Shown piece by piece: positions 35,935-45,884 of a stretch of DNA of 64,000 nucleotides (its first letter is position 1; each line of letters opens with the position of its first letter). The translations under genes and the position numbers were made by a program. The stretch is from Leptolyngbya sp. SIO1E4. GTDB lineage: Bacteria > Cyanobacteriota > Cyanobacteriia > Phormidesmidales > Phormidesmidaceae. Location: assembly GCA_010672825.2 (NCBI GenBank), contig JAAHFU020000001.1:1674001-1738000 (forward strand), read 5' to 3'. The notes beneath the pieces are model-generated. The model was given only the letters and a program-made list of their open reading frames with translations. It searched no databases and was not told where the DNA came from.

Positions 35935-37968
35935 ATGAGCGCAAATCGTCTACTAGTTCAGCTAACGAAGCAATCTTTCCATTGGATGGCTTTATCAGTC
36001 TTATTAGGATTTTCAGGAGCTATTTTCAATGGGGTTGGCGTTGCTTTATTAATTCCACTAATCCTCAATATATTAGGGCTCAATATTGTTGAATCTGACA
36101 GTTTTCCTCCAATTTTAAAGTCAGTTTTTTCTATCTTTGACGTTTTTCCAGAGCAGTACCGCGCTGTGGCAATGGTGAGCAGCGTTGTATTAGCTATTAT
36201 TCTCAAGAATTTAGCTAATTATGCCAATGCTATCACTTCAGGAATTCTAGGCCGACGATTTACGTGCACGCTGAGAAGGAAAGGGTTTCGATTACTCTTA
36301 GATGTAGATATTGATTACTTCTCTGGGGTCAGACTAGGTGACTTGATGACCTACATAAATACGGAAGTCAGTCGTGCAACAATGGCAGTGAGATCGTTGA
36401 TAAAAATCGCGATCTCGCTCATCACAATCTCGGTATTCCTTGTATTTTTGATACTCATTTCCTGGCAGTTGACTCTGTTAGCGGTCGTCTTATTGGGATC
36501 AGTTGCTCTCATCAACCAAATATCTATTAAATATGCAAAATCCGCTGGTCGCGAGCTTTCTAAATCGGCAGCAGCTCTCTCCAACCAATCGATCGAGGTA
36601 CTTTCAGGTATTCGTTTGGTCAAGTCTGTTGCCAATGAAAATACTGAATACGACACAATTGATAGATTGATTGCTAGGCGAGAACAGGCTGAATATAGTT
36701 CGCAGCTCATCCATGCTAGCGTAGGTCCTGTCAATGAAGTCTCTAGTATTCTTGCTTTGCTAGGCCTCGTCGTCATTGGCAGAAGTTTGTTTGGCAACCA
36801 GATCGAGGCTTTTGCATCTGTTATCCTCACGTACCTTGTTATTCTGTTTCGAATGCTGCCGTTTATTGGTCAGCTCAATGCAGCTCGCAACAAGCTGGCC
36901 AATTCAGGCCCTAGCGTCGAAATTATAGAAGAGTTTTTGAGACGAGATAATAAGCCCATCATGCCGTCGGGCGATCGCGAATTCAAAGGCTTAAAGCGCA
37001 AGATTCAATTTAAGAATCTTTGGTTCCGATACCCTTCAAGCGATGGATGGAGTTTACAAAATGTTGATTTGGTTCTGCCTAAGGGAGAAACGTTGGCTCT
37101 AGTTGGGGCTTCCGGTGCCGGGAAATCAACAATGGCAGATTTGCTAGCAAGATTTTATGACCCTGTAAAGGGTCTCATCGAAATTGATGGGGTTGATTTA
37201 AAGGATTTCGATATCAATCACTACCGGAAGAATATTGGGATTGTCAGCCAAGACACGTTTCTCTTCAATGCATCCGTTAGAGACAACATTCGATATGGTC
37301 GAGCTTCTGCTACAGACGAAGAAGTCTTCCAAGCAGCAAAACGAGCCAACGCCTCTGAGTTTATCCAGAAACTTCCTGAAGGGTTTGATACGTTTATCGG
37401 CGATCGCGGCGTTCTCCTTTCTGGGGGTCAGCGGCAGCGGTTGGCCATTGCTAGAGCCCTCTTACAGGATCCTGAAATTTTAATTCTAGATGAAGCAACA
37501 AGTGCCTTAGATACCGTTTCTGAAAGATTAGTGCAGCAGGCTCTCGAAGATCTCAGCCAAGAGCGGACGACCCTAGTCATTGCCCATCGCTTATCAACCG
37601 TGAAAAAGGCGCACCAAATTGCAGTCCTAGATAAGGGTAAAGTGGTTGAAGTCGGAACCCATCAAGAGCTCTTGAGACAGGGAGATTACTACGCCAATCT
37701 TTATTCAATTCAGTTCTCAGAGCATGGCGGTGACAACGGCAAAGTCGCAGATGACAACAAGACCTTTGATGCCCAAGCGTTCGGTCGAACATCCTACGAA
37801 ATCCGCTCTCAGCTGAATGGTATGTTGGGGGCTCTTGGATTTCTGAATGATGAGATGGTAGATGATCCTGAAGAGTATGAAGAGCTGACAGAACGTGCAT
37901 ATCAATCTGCCTTAAATATCTTGCAGTCCTTAGAAAAGCTTGAAAGTCAGAGCATCCCCGCAAAATAG
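35935..37968 (+). CDS. ABC exporter with HisKA-like C-terminal tail
   Basis: This is a fused half-transporter of the MsbA/lipid-flippase type. Residues 1-330 hold six membrane helices and residues 355-595 the ATPase: Walker A GASGAGKST at 391-399, signature LSGGQ at 495-499, Walker B ILILDE at 515-520 and the switch His551. Relatives in cyanobacteria move glycolipids or polysaccharide precursors, and its place between glycosyltransferases agrees. A tail from about 601 to 677 is unusual. SYEIRSQLNGMLGALGFLND from residue 620 resembles the H-box and helix 1 of HisKA domains (SHEIRTPLNG), with Tyr621 where the phosphorylated His should be. DNA looks more AT-rich than the flanking housekeeping genes. 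There is no catalytic HATPase domain. Confidence 0.88.
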   Translation: MSANRLLVQLTKQSFHWMALSVLLGFSGAIFNGVGVALLIPLILNILGLNIVESDSFPPILKSVFSIFDVFPEQYRAVAMVSSVVLAIILKNLANYANAITSGILGRRFTCTLRRKGFRLLLDVDIDYFSGVRLGDLMTYINTEVSRATMAVRSLIKIAISLITISVFLVFLILISWQLTLLAVVLLGSVALINQISIKYAKSAGRELSKSAAALSNQSIEVLSGIRLVKSVANENTEYDTIDRLIARREQAEYSSQLIHASVGPVNEVSSILALLGLVVIGRSLFGNQIEAFASVILTYLVILFRMLPFIGQLNAARNKLANSGPSVEIIEEFLRRDNKPIMPSGDREFKGLKRKIQFKNLWFRYPSSDGWSLQNVDLVLPKGETLALVGASGAGKSTMADLLARFYDPVKGLIEIDGVDLKDFDINHYRKNIGIVSQDTFLFNASVRDNIRYGRASATDEEVFQAAKRANASEFIQKLPEGFDTFIGDRGVLLSGGQRQRLAIARALLQDPEILILDEATSALDTVSERLVQQALEDLSQERTTLVIAHRLSTVKKAHQIAVLDKGKVVEVGTHQELLRQGDYYANLYSIQFSEHGGDNGKVADDNKTFDAQAFGRTSYEIRSQLNGMLGALGFLNDEMVDDPEEYEELTERAYQSALNILQSLEKLESQSIPAK

Positions 37969-38232
37969 AGGCCTGATTTTCCAAGACAACCCAGTGTAGA
38001 TCAACACTAAAAACTTTCTAGGACATTTAATATTTACTAGGCTCAGCCTGCACTCTCAACCCAAAACAAGAGGTTTAGATCAGGTTTAGTCTAACTTTAA
38101 AGCTATCTCAATAAACTGGATTAGAGAATTAAGTCAAGCTAGATGGATCTGAGAATGTATTGCTTAAGTTAATTGTTATATCTTTTATGCCTGGCTGAGA
38201 CCAGACCATTACTCGACCTCTATTCATGAAAC

Positions 38233-39102
38233 ATGCCAAAACTCACGAACTATCACGTACTCGATCCGACCAATGTGGGAGATTTACTGTCCTCTCCCCT
38301 ACAGTATTTCGATTTCCCTGGTTACAGTTGTCAGACGCAAGATATTAGAAATTTTGATCCGGATAGCGTCAAAAATTCCCACATTATTATTGGAGGAGGC
38401 GGGCTCCTATACAAAAGATTTCTGCCTCAAATTCAGAGTCTTTGTACTACTCAAGGGGTTGGCAAACGTATTCTATGGGGTGTAGGACAACAATCCTATG
38501 GTTGCGATAAAAGTGTCTTAGACCCCCCTTTTAATTATGATGCCTACACCGCTCACAGTGATCTGGTGGGCATACGTGATGACAAAATGCCTCATGACTG
38601 GGTGCCTTGCGTTAGTTGTATGCATCCAGCATTTGATAAACCACGCACAATAAAGCATGAAGTTGTAGCATTTTCACATAAGAAATTTCAAATTAACATC
38701 CCTGGCATCCCACGGATGACTAACGAAAATTCTGACCTGGAAGAAGTCCTCGGATTTCTCGGTTCAGGGAACACAATATTGACCAGTTCTTTTCACGGAG
38801 CATATTGGGGTACGTTATTGGGGCGTCGAGTCCTAGCCTTTCCATTTAGCAGTAAGTTCTTTACCTTAAGGCACCAACCAAACCTTTACATCGTAAATAA
38901 ATGGAGTCGGGTGCGATGGAGGCTATCTGTATTAGGGAAAGAACTCTGGACCTTCCGTTATAAGGGAAATATACATAGCTGTGATACCAAAGACTGGCGC
39001 CAGCACCTGAGTAAATGTCAGGCATATCCCCAGAGTTTGGCAGAGTGTCGAGAGCGCAATCGCTGGTTTTATCAACGTGTAATGGGAACACTAGAAGAGT
39101 AA
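38233..39102 (+). CDS. Polysaccharide pyruvyltransferase-like protein
   Basis: The 289-residue protein resembles the polysaccharide pyruvyltransferase superfamily. NSHIIIGGGGLLYKRFL lies around residue 50 and TSSFHGAYWGTLLGRRVLAF near residue 185, matching the two halves of the GT-B-like fold. The family adds pyruvate ketals to sugars in surface polysaccharides; many cyanobacterial relatives are uncharacterised. It is somewhat shorter than most. It stands 264 bp after the ABC exporter and 183 bp before the next glycosyltransferase, all on the same strand. Confidence 0.72.
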   Translation: MPKLTNYHVLDPTNVGDLLSSPLQYFDFPGYSCQTQDIRNFDPDSVKNSHIIIGGGGLLYKRFLPQIQSLCTTQGVGKRILWGVGQQSYGCDKSVLDPPFNYDAYTAHSDLVGIRDDKMPHDWVPCVSCMHPAFDKPRTIKHEVVAFSHKKFQINIPGIPRMTNENSDLEEVLGFLGSGNTILTSSFHGAYWGTLLGRRVLAFPFSSKFFTLRHQPNLYIVNKWSRVRWRLSVLGKELWTFRYKGNIHSCDTKDWRQHLSKCQAYPQSLAECRERNRWFYQRVMGTLEE

Positions 39103-39285
39103 ACTTTTCAGCGGTTAACTTGAAACATAGATTAACCCAAACACTTGCTCTTTCTCTACATCTACCAGGGCTACGAGCGAATAGATATCAATGGTTGTGG
39201 GCTGTCTTGGCAGTATTCTTGGGAAAGTACCAGACTTGTCAATGTGAGCCATCTCTTGGAACTTTAGAGTAAGTTGTAGCAAAAA

Positions 39286-40467
39286 ATGGCAAATGAAACT
39301 AAGAAGAGCGTTGCAGTATGGCAGCCTTTCTTTTTTGGAGGAGGTGCCGAAGCAGTCGCCCTGTGGGTACTAGAAGCATTACATCACGAATATGATGTGA
39401 CCCTCTTTACTCTCTCTGAGGTGGATTTTTCTTGGCTCAACGCCATGTATGCGACCCAACTTTCTGACAAAGAGATTACAGTTAAGGCTCAGCTGCCTGA
39501 GCGTTTGAAGAAATGGGCTCACACACTGATTTCGGACAACAAAATTGCCCGGATGGCATTTATCTATTGGACTATTCGAGAATTTAAGAAATCAGCCTAC
39601 CAGTACGACGTTGTTTTTTCCGCCTTTAATGGCTTAGATATGGGACGGCCAGGTATTCAATACCTGCATTGGGTACATGTCATCGAAAAGAAATTCCCAA
39701 AAGCGCAGCCTTGGTTAAAAGCGTTAATGGTATGGGCTGATTTCTCCCATGAGCGGCTCTGTGAGAATTTTTCAATCGCAAATTCTGAGTATACAGCTGA
39801 GCAAGTTCAGCAGTGTTATGGGATTGAAGCAGACGTAGTTTTCCCACCCGTAGTCACTCAGATTAATACTTTACCTTGGTCAGAAAAGGAAAATGCCTTC
39901 CTGTGTAGCGGACGAGTTGTGAAGGCAAAACAAACTCATCGCGTGATCAATATCCTTAAAGCTGTACGCGATAAAGGGTTTGATATCAAGCTCCACATCA
40001 CTGGAGGAGGTGGAGGGGTTTATGGGCGCGGTTACCTTAAACAAATTGAGGCATTGGCCCAACAAAATTCTGATTGGATTTACCTCCATCAAAATTTACC
40101 TTATGACGATTATCTGAAAATTGTTTCCCGCTGTCGCTATGGTATCCATTACAAAACCGAGCCTTTTGGGATTTCAGTTGCTGAGATGTTGAAAGCTGAC
40201 ATGATCCCGTTTGTCCGCTCCAACGGGGGTCAAAGAGAGATTGTGGGGGCTGAGCACCAAGATATTTTATTTGCGAATGAGGCAGAGGGTATTGAAAAAA
40301 TTGTTAGAGTTTTAGGTGACGAAGACCTCAAAATGCACCTACTCCAGTCTCTGAAGCAGCGGAAAGATCTTTTCTCGACTGAGCGATTTATGGATGAGAT
40401 TCGCGAAACCGTTAAAAAGTACTTTGATCGCTTGGAGCAAAAGGCTGCTGTTCCTGCTCAAAAATAA
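39286..40467 (+). CDS. GT4-like glycosyltransferase
   Basis: The 393-residue product has the GT-B arrangement. The N-terminal WQPFFFGGGAEAVALWVLEA provides the Gly-rich acceptor loop. The C-terminal half includes LCSGRVVKAKQTHRVINILK, LHITGGGGGVYGRGYLKQIE and KTEPFGISVAEMLKADMIPF, in which EPFGISVAE is the E-x7-E motif of retaining GT4 enzymes. The likely role is building a cell-surface glycan from NDP-sugars on the cytoplasmic side. It lies in the middle of the cluster. The sugar cannot be inferred. Confidence 0.85.
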   Translation: MANETKKSVAVWQPFFFGGGAEAVALWVLEALHHEYDVTLFTLSEVDFSWLNAMYATQLSDKEITVKAQLPERLKKWAHTLISDNKIARMAFIYWTIREFKKSAYQYDVVFSAFNGLDMGRPGIQYLHWVHVIEKKFPKAQPWLKALMVWADFSHERLCENFSIANSEYTAEQVQQCYGIEADVVFPPVVTQINTLPWSEKENAFLCSGRVVKAKQTHRVINILKAVRDKGFDIKLHITGGGGGVYGRGYLKQIEALAQQNSDWIYLHQNLPYDDYLKIVSRCRYGIHYKTEPFGISVAEMLKADMIPFVRSNGGQREIVGAEHQDILFANEAEGIEKIVRVLGDEDLKMHLLQSLKQRKDLFSTERFMDEIRETVKKYFDRLEQKAAVPAQK

Positions 40468-40557
40468 TCAGAACTTCAGGATCACCGATGGCAGTGAGTT
40501 TCTATATGAAATTAATTCCGTATAAGCCATTAACAGTAGCCTAAAGGAGATTTTCTT

Positions 40558-41562
40558 ATGGTAGATGGAATTTGTACCCTGGCAAATGATTATGTTTTTG
40601 ATCAAGTAGTCGCTCTACTTAACAGCATTGAGGTAAATGCCGGTAAAGACATGCCGGTGTGTATTTATCCTTATGACGATCGCGTGGATAAACTCAAACG
40701 CTTAGCTGAAGAGCGCCCTCAGGTACAAGTTTATGACAATCAAGAAGTCATCGAGCGTTGGGACACCTGGACTCGAGAAATTTGGGCGCTACATCCTACT
40801 GCACAAAAACAATGGATTGCCTCTACTGGAAAACAAGGTGTTCACCGCATGGGAACCCATCGTCGATTTTGTGCATTTGAGGGGCCTTTCGATCGCTTCA
40901 TTTATATGGATGCCGATACGCTTTTGCTGAGTCCCCCTGATCCGGTCTTTCACGCGTTAGAAACGGTTGATTGGGTGACCTATGATTTTCAACATAAGGA
41001 TCTGAGTCACGTGTTTAACGTGGCGTCGACTCAACTCCCTAAGCTCTTTTCAGACGAGCAATTGAAAGCGCAGGTTTTCTGTTCAGGTTTTTATGGATCA
41101 AAGCGAGAAATCGTTACAGCCCCAGACATACAAGACTATCTTGAAAAATTGTCGCAGGGAGAGGCAGAAGTACTTTATCCCATGGCACCAGATCAGACTA
41201 TTCTGAATTACTTCGTGCTGCGCAAGCCATTAAAATCAGTTAACTTTGCACTAACGCTTCCAGCTGAGAGAAAAACTGGTAATTCTGTGACATCTGCTCA
41301 TTTTGAGCAACAGGGAAATTCGCTATTTGACAAGGGTGTACGATTGCTTTATCTCCACTATATTGGTATTTCCTCTAAACTATTTACTCGCCTATGTAAT
41401 GGAGAAAACCTAGATATTCGCTATCGTGATATTTTCCTTCAGTATCGTTATCTGCATGCACCCAAAAGTTTGCCCGCTTTCAAGGGGCCTCTGGTTAGCA
41501 CTAAACCTCAATCTCTGGGTCGGGGAAAACGCCTTTTAAAGAAACTTGGCCTTTTGAAGTAG
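40558..41562 (+). CDS. GT8-like Npun_R2821/Npun_R2823 family protein
   Basis: The 334-residue protein begins MVDGICTLANDYVFDQVVAL and contains FDRFIYMDADTLLLSPPDP, a D-x-D motif of GT-A fold transferases. FCSGFYGSKREIV and DQTILNYFVLR follow. The pattern matches a cyanobacterial family named after Npun_R2821/Npun_R2823, related to glycogenin-type GT8 enzymes. No signal peptide or membrane segment is present. GGAGATTTTCTT before the ATG gives a ribosome binding site. It is the last plus-strand gene of the cluster. Confidence 0.78.
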   Translation: MVDGICTLANDYVFDQVVALLNSIEVNAGKDMPVCIYPYDDRVDKLKRLAEERPQVQVYDNQEVIERWDTWTREIWALHPTAQKQWIASTGKQGVHRMGTHRRFCAFEGPFDRFIYMDADTLLLSPPDPVFHALETVDWVTYDFQHKDLSHVFNVASTQLPKLFSDEQLKAQVFCSGFYGSKREIVTAPDIQDYLEKLSQGEAEVLYPMAPDQTILNYFVLRKPLKSVNFALTLPAERKTGNSVTSAHFEQQGNSLFDKGVRLLYLHYIGISSKLFTRLCNGENLDIRYRDIFLQYRYLHAPKSLPAFKGPLVSTKPQSLGRGKRLLKKLGLLK

Positions 41563-41955
41563 TTAAAACGATAGCCTGATTCAGTTGGAGCCAGTGCATC
41601 TTAGTCAACAACAGCACAGTTTTGACTACGTTGATCCTCCCATCGCAGGCTTATCAGACAAGGCTACTAGACGTCAACTCAGATGTTAGGATCGGCCGTT
41701 TGGCTAAGGGGTTAACTCATTGAAATGAGTTTTCTCAAGGAGCCTGCAGTTGACTCGCAGACAAATGGGCAACGGAGTCAAAGATCTCCGTCGAACTCAC
41801 GCTTTTCCAAATAAAAACTGAAAAACATTAGGATGCTGAGATTTCAGCATCCATTGCTCACATCCAGTCGTTGCCCTAATCAGCTAGAAGCAGCAGCAAA
41901 TGCTTCAGTCTATTAGGGTAGGAAAATTAAGCTCGATCGCGCTGCGAACTTACCA
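41563..41955. other. Convergent intergenic region
   Basis: A 393-bp gap between two GT8-like genes facing each other. Besides the hairpin at 41831-41852, AACTCAT-TGAA-ATGAGTT at 41714-41731 forms a 7-bp stem with TTCTC after it, which may help end the plus-strand operon. No ORF of interest is present. Confidence 0.45.
41811..41852 (-). terminator. Probable terminator of the minus-strand GT8-like gene
   Basis: GGATGCTGA and TCAGCATCC form a perfect 9-bp stem with a GATT loop. Read on the minus strand it is followed by TAATGTTTTTCAGTTTTT. It lies about 105 bp past the stop. Confidence 0.6.
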
Positions 41956-42876
41956 CTATCGCAACGCTTCTCTAAGATTCCGTAACCACGCTTTTGGCCC
42001 TTTCTTCCCGGGTGGAGGATTTAGGATCCCAGCTGGGGGGCCTTCTGGATCGTTCAGGTAACGGTGGTGAACCCAAATATCCCAGTAGGGGCACCCTGCT
42101 TGAATCCGAATGCCCGCCCAGTGTAGATAGTCGAGGGGTTTCCCTACCTTTGGGTCAATCAGGCGCATCCCCTCATACTCGAAGTGAGGCATACCGGCCC
42201 AATTTCCGGGCCCTTTACCGTCTTTCCGAACCAAGTTAAAGCGCTTTTGAACACGCTTTAATATCATGTAATTAATGATGGGCTGATCGGATGTTTTTTG
42301 AGAGAAGTCGAAATATTCAGGGTGACTGGCACATTCTCGGAAAGCTTCGTACAGATCCTCTTCAGTGATCAGTCCCTTTTTAGAGGCCCAAAACCCCCCA
42401 TTAAAAATATCCTGAAGCTCAGCTTCATTAAAAACGTTTTCTTCTATGACTTTCTGACTAAACACATTTTGAATGCCGCCCTTGTGTTGATAGTCGTAGC
42501 ATAAAAAATCATATTCGTTTAATGCATCCAACGCCTTCCCAATTTGGCTAAACACCACTACATCGGTGTCAATATAGAGAAATTTTTCAAACGGCCCAAA
42601 CCAGCAGGCTTGCTTTCTAAATTGATTAGGGCGGGCAAAAAAGTCACTGCCAAAAATTTGCTGTAAGTTTTTTGAGAGTCGATCAATAAACTCAAGGTCG
42701 GGGTATACCTCAACACCGTAGTCTTGCTTTAAGCGTTGAGCAATCACTTGATAGTTGTCATCATAAGGAATCAGCGTAATAGGAATTTCAGGATCATGAA
42801 GACGGATACTGTTGAGGCAAGCGATCGCATGCTCTGTCACCTTGTCATTGGCTGTGATGTAAATTCCACGCTCCAT
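41956..42876 (-). CDS. GT8-like Npun_R2821/Npun_R2823 family protein, second copy
   Basis: The 306-residue protein begins MERGIYITANDKVTEHAIAC and contains FEKFLYIDTDVVVFSQIGKA with a D-x-D motif, FNGGFWASKKGLI and DQPIINYMILKR, the same layout as the gene at 40558. It is therefore a divergent paralogue, facing the other way. AGGAGAAATCTT precedes the ATG at 42874-42876. The frame stays open another 26 codons into the neighbouring repeat element, but that extension has no homologous character. A role in the same glycan pathway is likely but inferred from position. Confidence 0.78.
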   Translation of the reverse strand: MERGIYITANDKVTEHAIACLNSIRLHDPEIPITLIPYDDNYQVIAQRLKQDYGVEVYPDLEFIDRLSKNLQQIFGSDFFARPNQFRKQACWFGPFEKFLYIDTDVVVFSQIGKALDALNEYDFLCYDYQHKGGIQNVFSQKVIEENVFNEAELQDIFNGGFWASKKGLITEEDLYEAFRECASHPEYFDFSQKTSDQPIINYMILKRVQKRFNLVRKDGKGPGNWAGMPHFEYEGMRLIDPKVGKPLDYLHWAGIRIQAGCPYWDIWVHHRYLNDPEGPPAGILNPPPGKKGPKAWLRNLREALR

Positions 42877-42929
42877 AAGATTTCTCCTAAAAACTGATAC
42901 TTGGCAAGCAGCTCTCTCGTCATCCTGGA

Positions 42930-43022
42930 ATAGGCTTGCATTCGGATAAAGCACACCCTAGACCCCAAACCCTAGACCCTGTCTTGACCAAGATGTATTA
43001 GATCCAGCTGAACAAGGCCATA
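42930..43022 (+). repeat. Dispersed MITE-like repeat, copy C
   Basis: AAAGCACACCCTAGACCCC and ACCCTGTCTTGACCAAGATG are followed by GATCCAGCTGAACAAGGCCA. This copy sits 54 bp upstream of the GT8-like gene on the other strand, so it may overlap that gene's promoter. Confidence 0.8.
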
Positions 43023-43294
43023 ACGTTCAGAGGGTTCTCCATCAAGGTTGTTCTTAATTCTGTTGCGGTCAGCACGTGGATCAATTAGGAACTGACTATC
43101 AGGTGATTCTAGTACGCATTTTCCCCCATGACTCTTAGGCAAGAGTACCCGCTCCAGCCCCTAAATACGCAGTTCTAGGGGGAGATTTAGGCGTGCAAAG
43201 TGAACATAAATCCTGGATGTGGACAGGGATGCATCGCTTGACGCCGTGATGGATACAGCACCCTCGATGCAGAGGACGGCTGTTTGCCCGCGCG

Positions 43295-44167
43295 CTAGCG
43301 ATCGTCAGCAGGCACAACAGCAACCTCTGTAGGATGAATGGATGAGAGCCACCGCTGCAGCGTTTGGATATAGTGTGGGCCTGCAACTTCGGGAACATTG
43401 TTATGACTCGCCCCAGGAACCAGCCATAACTGCTTTGGTTGAGGGGCAATGGCATAGAGGTCTTGACTCATAGTTGCAGGGATAGTCTCGTCTTCTGAAC
43501 CATGAATTAAAAGAATGGGCATTTGGAGAGTGGACAGTTTCTGTTGAGAGTTAAAGCGTTGAGTTAAAAGCCATCTGGGGAAAATGCGGCTGTAGCCGAT
43601 GTGATCTACCATGGCTGCCATTGAGGTAAACGTCCCTTGAACGATCAAGCCTGCGGCTTGGGGGTGACGGTGGGCCAACTCAATCGCGATCGCCCCCCCG
43701 ATGGAATGCCCAAAAATGATGATGTTCTCAGGCGCCTGGTTTTGAGTTTGCGTGAGGTAATCCCACACTGCAGCCGCATCTTCATAGACCCGCGTTTCGT
43801 TGGGAAACGGGCCAGAACTGAGCCCATACCCTCGATAGTCGATCAGCAAAACCGACCACCCAACTTGTGAGAGAAACCACGCTTGCTGTAAGTGTGACCC
43901 GACGTTGCCGCCATTGCCATGCAAGAAAAGCACTGTCTTGGCCCGGGGATCTGAGGCTGGTAACCACCAACCATGCAGATACCCTTCATCCATAGAAATC
44001 CAAACGTCTTGATGTGCGAGCCCCAGCTCCGCTGGAGTTGTGGTGAGGTCGGGTCGAGGCAAAAAAATCAACCGACTTTGCCCCACCAACAGAGCAAGAC
44101 AAGCGCTAATGTAGGCGATCGTACCTAGCCCCAGAAGCCCAATAATTGAACGTCCCATGAATATCAC
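43295..44167 (-). CDS. Alpha/beta hydrolase, membrane-anchored
   Basis: The 290-residue protein has an N-terminal hydrophobic helix (about 8-28) and then an alpha/beta hydrolase fold. Motifs: LFLHGNGGNVGSH (oxyanion region), IIFGHSIGGAIAIELA with the nucleophilic Ser in GHSIGG, IHGSEDETIP with the acid and ASHNNVPEV with the catalytic His. It resembles ABHD17/YqkD-like serine hydrolases, often acting on acyl groups. Substrate unknown. Downstream of it lie 270 bp with no gene; gatA lies 49 bp upstream on the same strand, so they may be one transcript. Confidence 0.85.
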   Translation of the reverse strand: MIFMGRSIIGLLGLGTIAYISACLALLVGQSRLIFLPRPDLTTTPAELGLAHQDVWISMDEGYLHGWWLPASDPRAKTVLFLHGNGGNVGSHLQQAWFLSQVGWSVLLIDYRGYGLSSGPFPNETRVYEDAAAVWDYLTQTQNQAPENIIIFGHSIGGAIAIELAHRHPQAAGLIVQGTFTSMAAMVDHIGYSRIFPRWLLTQRFNSQQKLSTLQMPILLIHGSEDETIPATMSQDLYAIAPQPKQLWLVPGASHNNVPEVAGPHYIQTLQRWLSSIHPTEVAVVPADDR

Positions 44168-44216
44168 ACACTCACGCTAGCTCCTAATTCAGGGTAGCGT
44201 GAGGAAAAATAGCCGG

Positions 44217-45671
44217 TTATGGTAGCTGCGGTGACTGTTGATGCCAGTCTGTAGCCTGCTCGTAGGCGTACGCTACTTCAAATAGAGTTTGCTCTTGCAG
44301 TACATTACCAATGAGCTGTAGACCAATGGGCAAGCCTGCTTCATCAAATCCGCAAGGCAGACTCATGCCAGGTAACCCCGCTAAATTAACGGGAATCGTC
44401 ATCAAATCGGATAGATACATGCTGAGGGGATCCCCTACCTTTTCCCCCGCTGCAAAAGCGGTAGTGGGAGTGGTGGGACATACCAAGACATCCACTTCGT
44501 TAAACGCGGCTTCAAAGTCCTGCTTGATTAACGTGCGCACTTTTTGTGCTTTCAGATAATAGGCGTCGTAATATCCAGCCGAGAGGGCATAGGTGCCGAT
44601 CATAATACGGCGTTTGACTTCAGCCCCAAAGCCAGCTGCACGGGTTTTGGTGTACATCGACATCAGGTTGCTATCATCGGCTCTCAGCCCATATCTAACG
44701 CCGTCATAACGGGCCAGGTTAGAGGATGCTTCCGAGGGCGCAATGATGTAGTAAGAGGGCACCCCATAGCGAAACCGAGGGCAAGAGAGGGTTTTGACTT
44801 CCGCACCGAGTGCCTCAAACTGGGTGAAGGCAGCCTTCACCGCTTTATCTACGGTGGGGTCTAACCCTTCTCCAAAGGTCTCTTGAATAATGCCGATGGT
44901 GCGGCCCTTGCAGTCCAGCCCCGGCTTCAAAGTTTGGGTGTAGTCAGGAATGTCAACATGAAGACTGGTCGAATCTCGGGGATCATGCCCTGCGATCGCC
45001 TGCAGCAAAATGGCAGCATCTTCAACGGTGCGAGTCAGGGGGCCAATCTGATCTAAAGAGGAGGCATAAGCCACTAATCCGTAGCGAGAAACGAGCCCAT
45101 AGGTGGGTTTCAGGCCAACGACACCGCAGAATCCAGCCGGTTGGCGAATCGAGCCACCGGTGTCAGAACCTAGGGCCACTGGGCATTCATCCGCCGCTAC
45201 CGCCGCTGCTGAACCCCCAGAAGACCCGCCTGGAACGCAGGTAGGATTCCAGGGATTGCCAGTCACCTGATACGCTGAGTTCTCAGTCGAGCTGCCCATG
45301 GCAAACTCATCCAGGTTCGTTTTGCCCAAGCAAATGGCACCGGCAGTGGCCAGCCGTTGGGTAACAGTGGATTCATAGGGGGGCACAAAATTCTCTAAAA
45401 CTTTGGAGGCACAGGTGGTGCGAATGCCCTGGGTACAAAGGTTGTCTTTCAAAGCGATGGGGATACCGCTCAAGGGTCCAATCGCTTCTCCAGCCGCGAT
45501 TTTCTGATCGACTGCTTGAGCTTGGGCGATCGCTGATTCCTCGGTCACCGTCAGAAAGCTATGGAGGGTTGGCTCTAAGGCTTGTATGCGCTTTAGATAA
45601 TCCTGTGTGATCTCAACGGCAGAGCGCTCCTTTTGAGTGAGCTGACGATGTAACTCGCGGATCAACGACAT
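44217..45671 (-). CDS. gatA: Asp-tRNA(Asn)/Glu-tRNA(Gln) amidotransferase subunit A
   Basis: GatA is the glutaminase subunit of GatCAB, which amidates Glu-tRNA(Gln) or Asp-tRNA(Asn). The amidase signature [20 protein letters not shown] and the region [20 protein letters not shown] supply the Ser-cisSer-Lys triad; IPIALKDNL holds the Lys. The 484-residue length is standard. gatB and gatC are not adjacent. The start ATG gives [11 protein letters not shown], as in relatives. Confidence 0.97.
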   Translation of the reverse strand: MSLIRELHRQLTQKERSAVEITQDYLKRIQALEPTLHSFLTVTEESAIAQAQAVDQKIAAGEAIGPLSGIPIALKDNLCTQGIRTTCASKVLENFVPPYESTVTQRLATAGAICLGKTNLDEFAMGSSTENSAYQVTGNPWNPTCVPGGSSGGSAAAVAADECPVALGSDTGGSIRQPAGFCGVVGLKPTYGLVSRYGLVAYASSLDQIGPLTRTVEDAAILLQAIAGHDPRDSTSLHVDIPDYTQTLKPGLDCKGRTIGIIQETFGEGLDPTVDKAVKAAFTQFEALGAEVKTLSCPRFRYGVPSYYIIAPSEASSNLARYDGVRYGLRADDSNLMSMYTKTRAAGFGAEVKRRIMIGTYALSAGYYDAYYLKAQKVRTLIKQDFEAAFNEVDVLVCPTTPTTAFAAGEKVGDPLSMYLSDLMTIPVNLAGLPGMSLPCGFDEAGLPIGLQLIGNVLQEQTLFEVAYAYEQATDWHQQSPQLP

Positions 45672-45884
45672 AAAGTGTGCCTCGGCAAACAGCGGCGTTT
45701 ATCACCAAGCTACCAGTATAGAAAAGGACAGGCCGTCTCACGGAATGACTTGGAAAATTCGTGCTCGGCGTTTTCAGGGAGTCTTCTTTAAGCTAATTAG
45801 TATTCAGTAGGACATCTTCATGTCCGCGAGGGGGGATAATTTACTTATTGTTACGGTTGCTGACCCTGTGGAGCTGAGGCTGAG

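Noticed and set aside
43135..43455. Leftward open frame overlapping the end of the alpha/beta hydrolase
   Set aside because: It is out of frame with a clear hydrolase and lacks family character.
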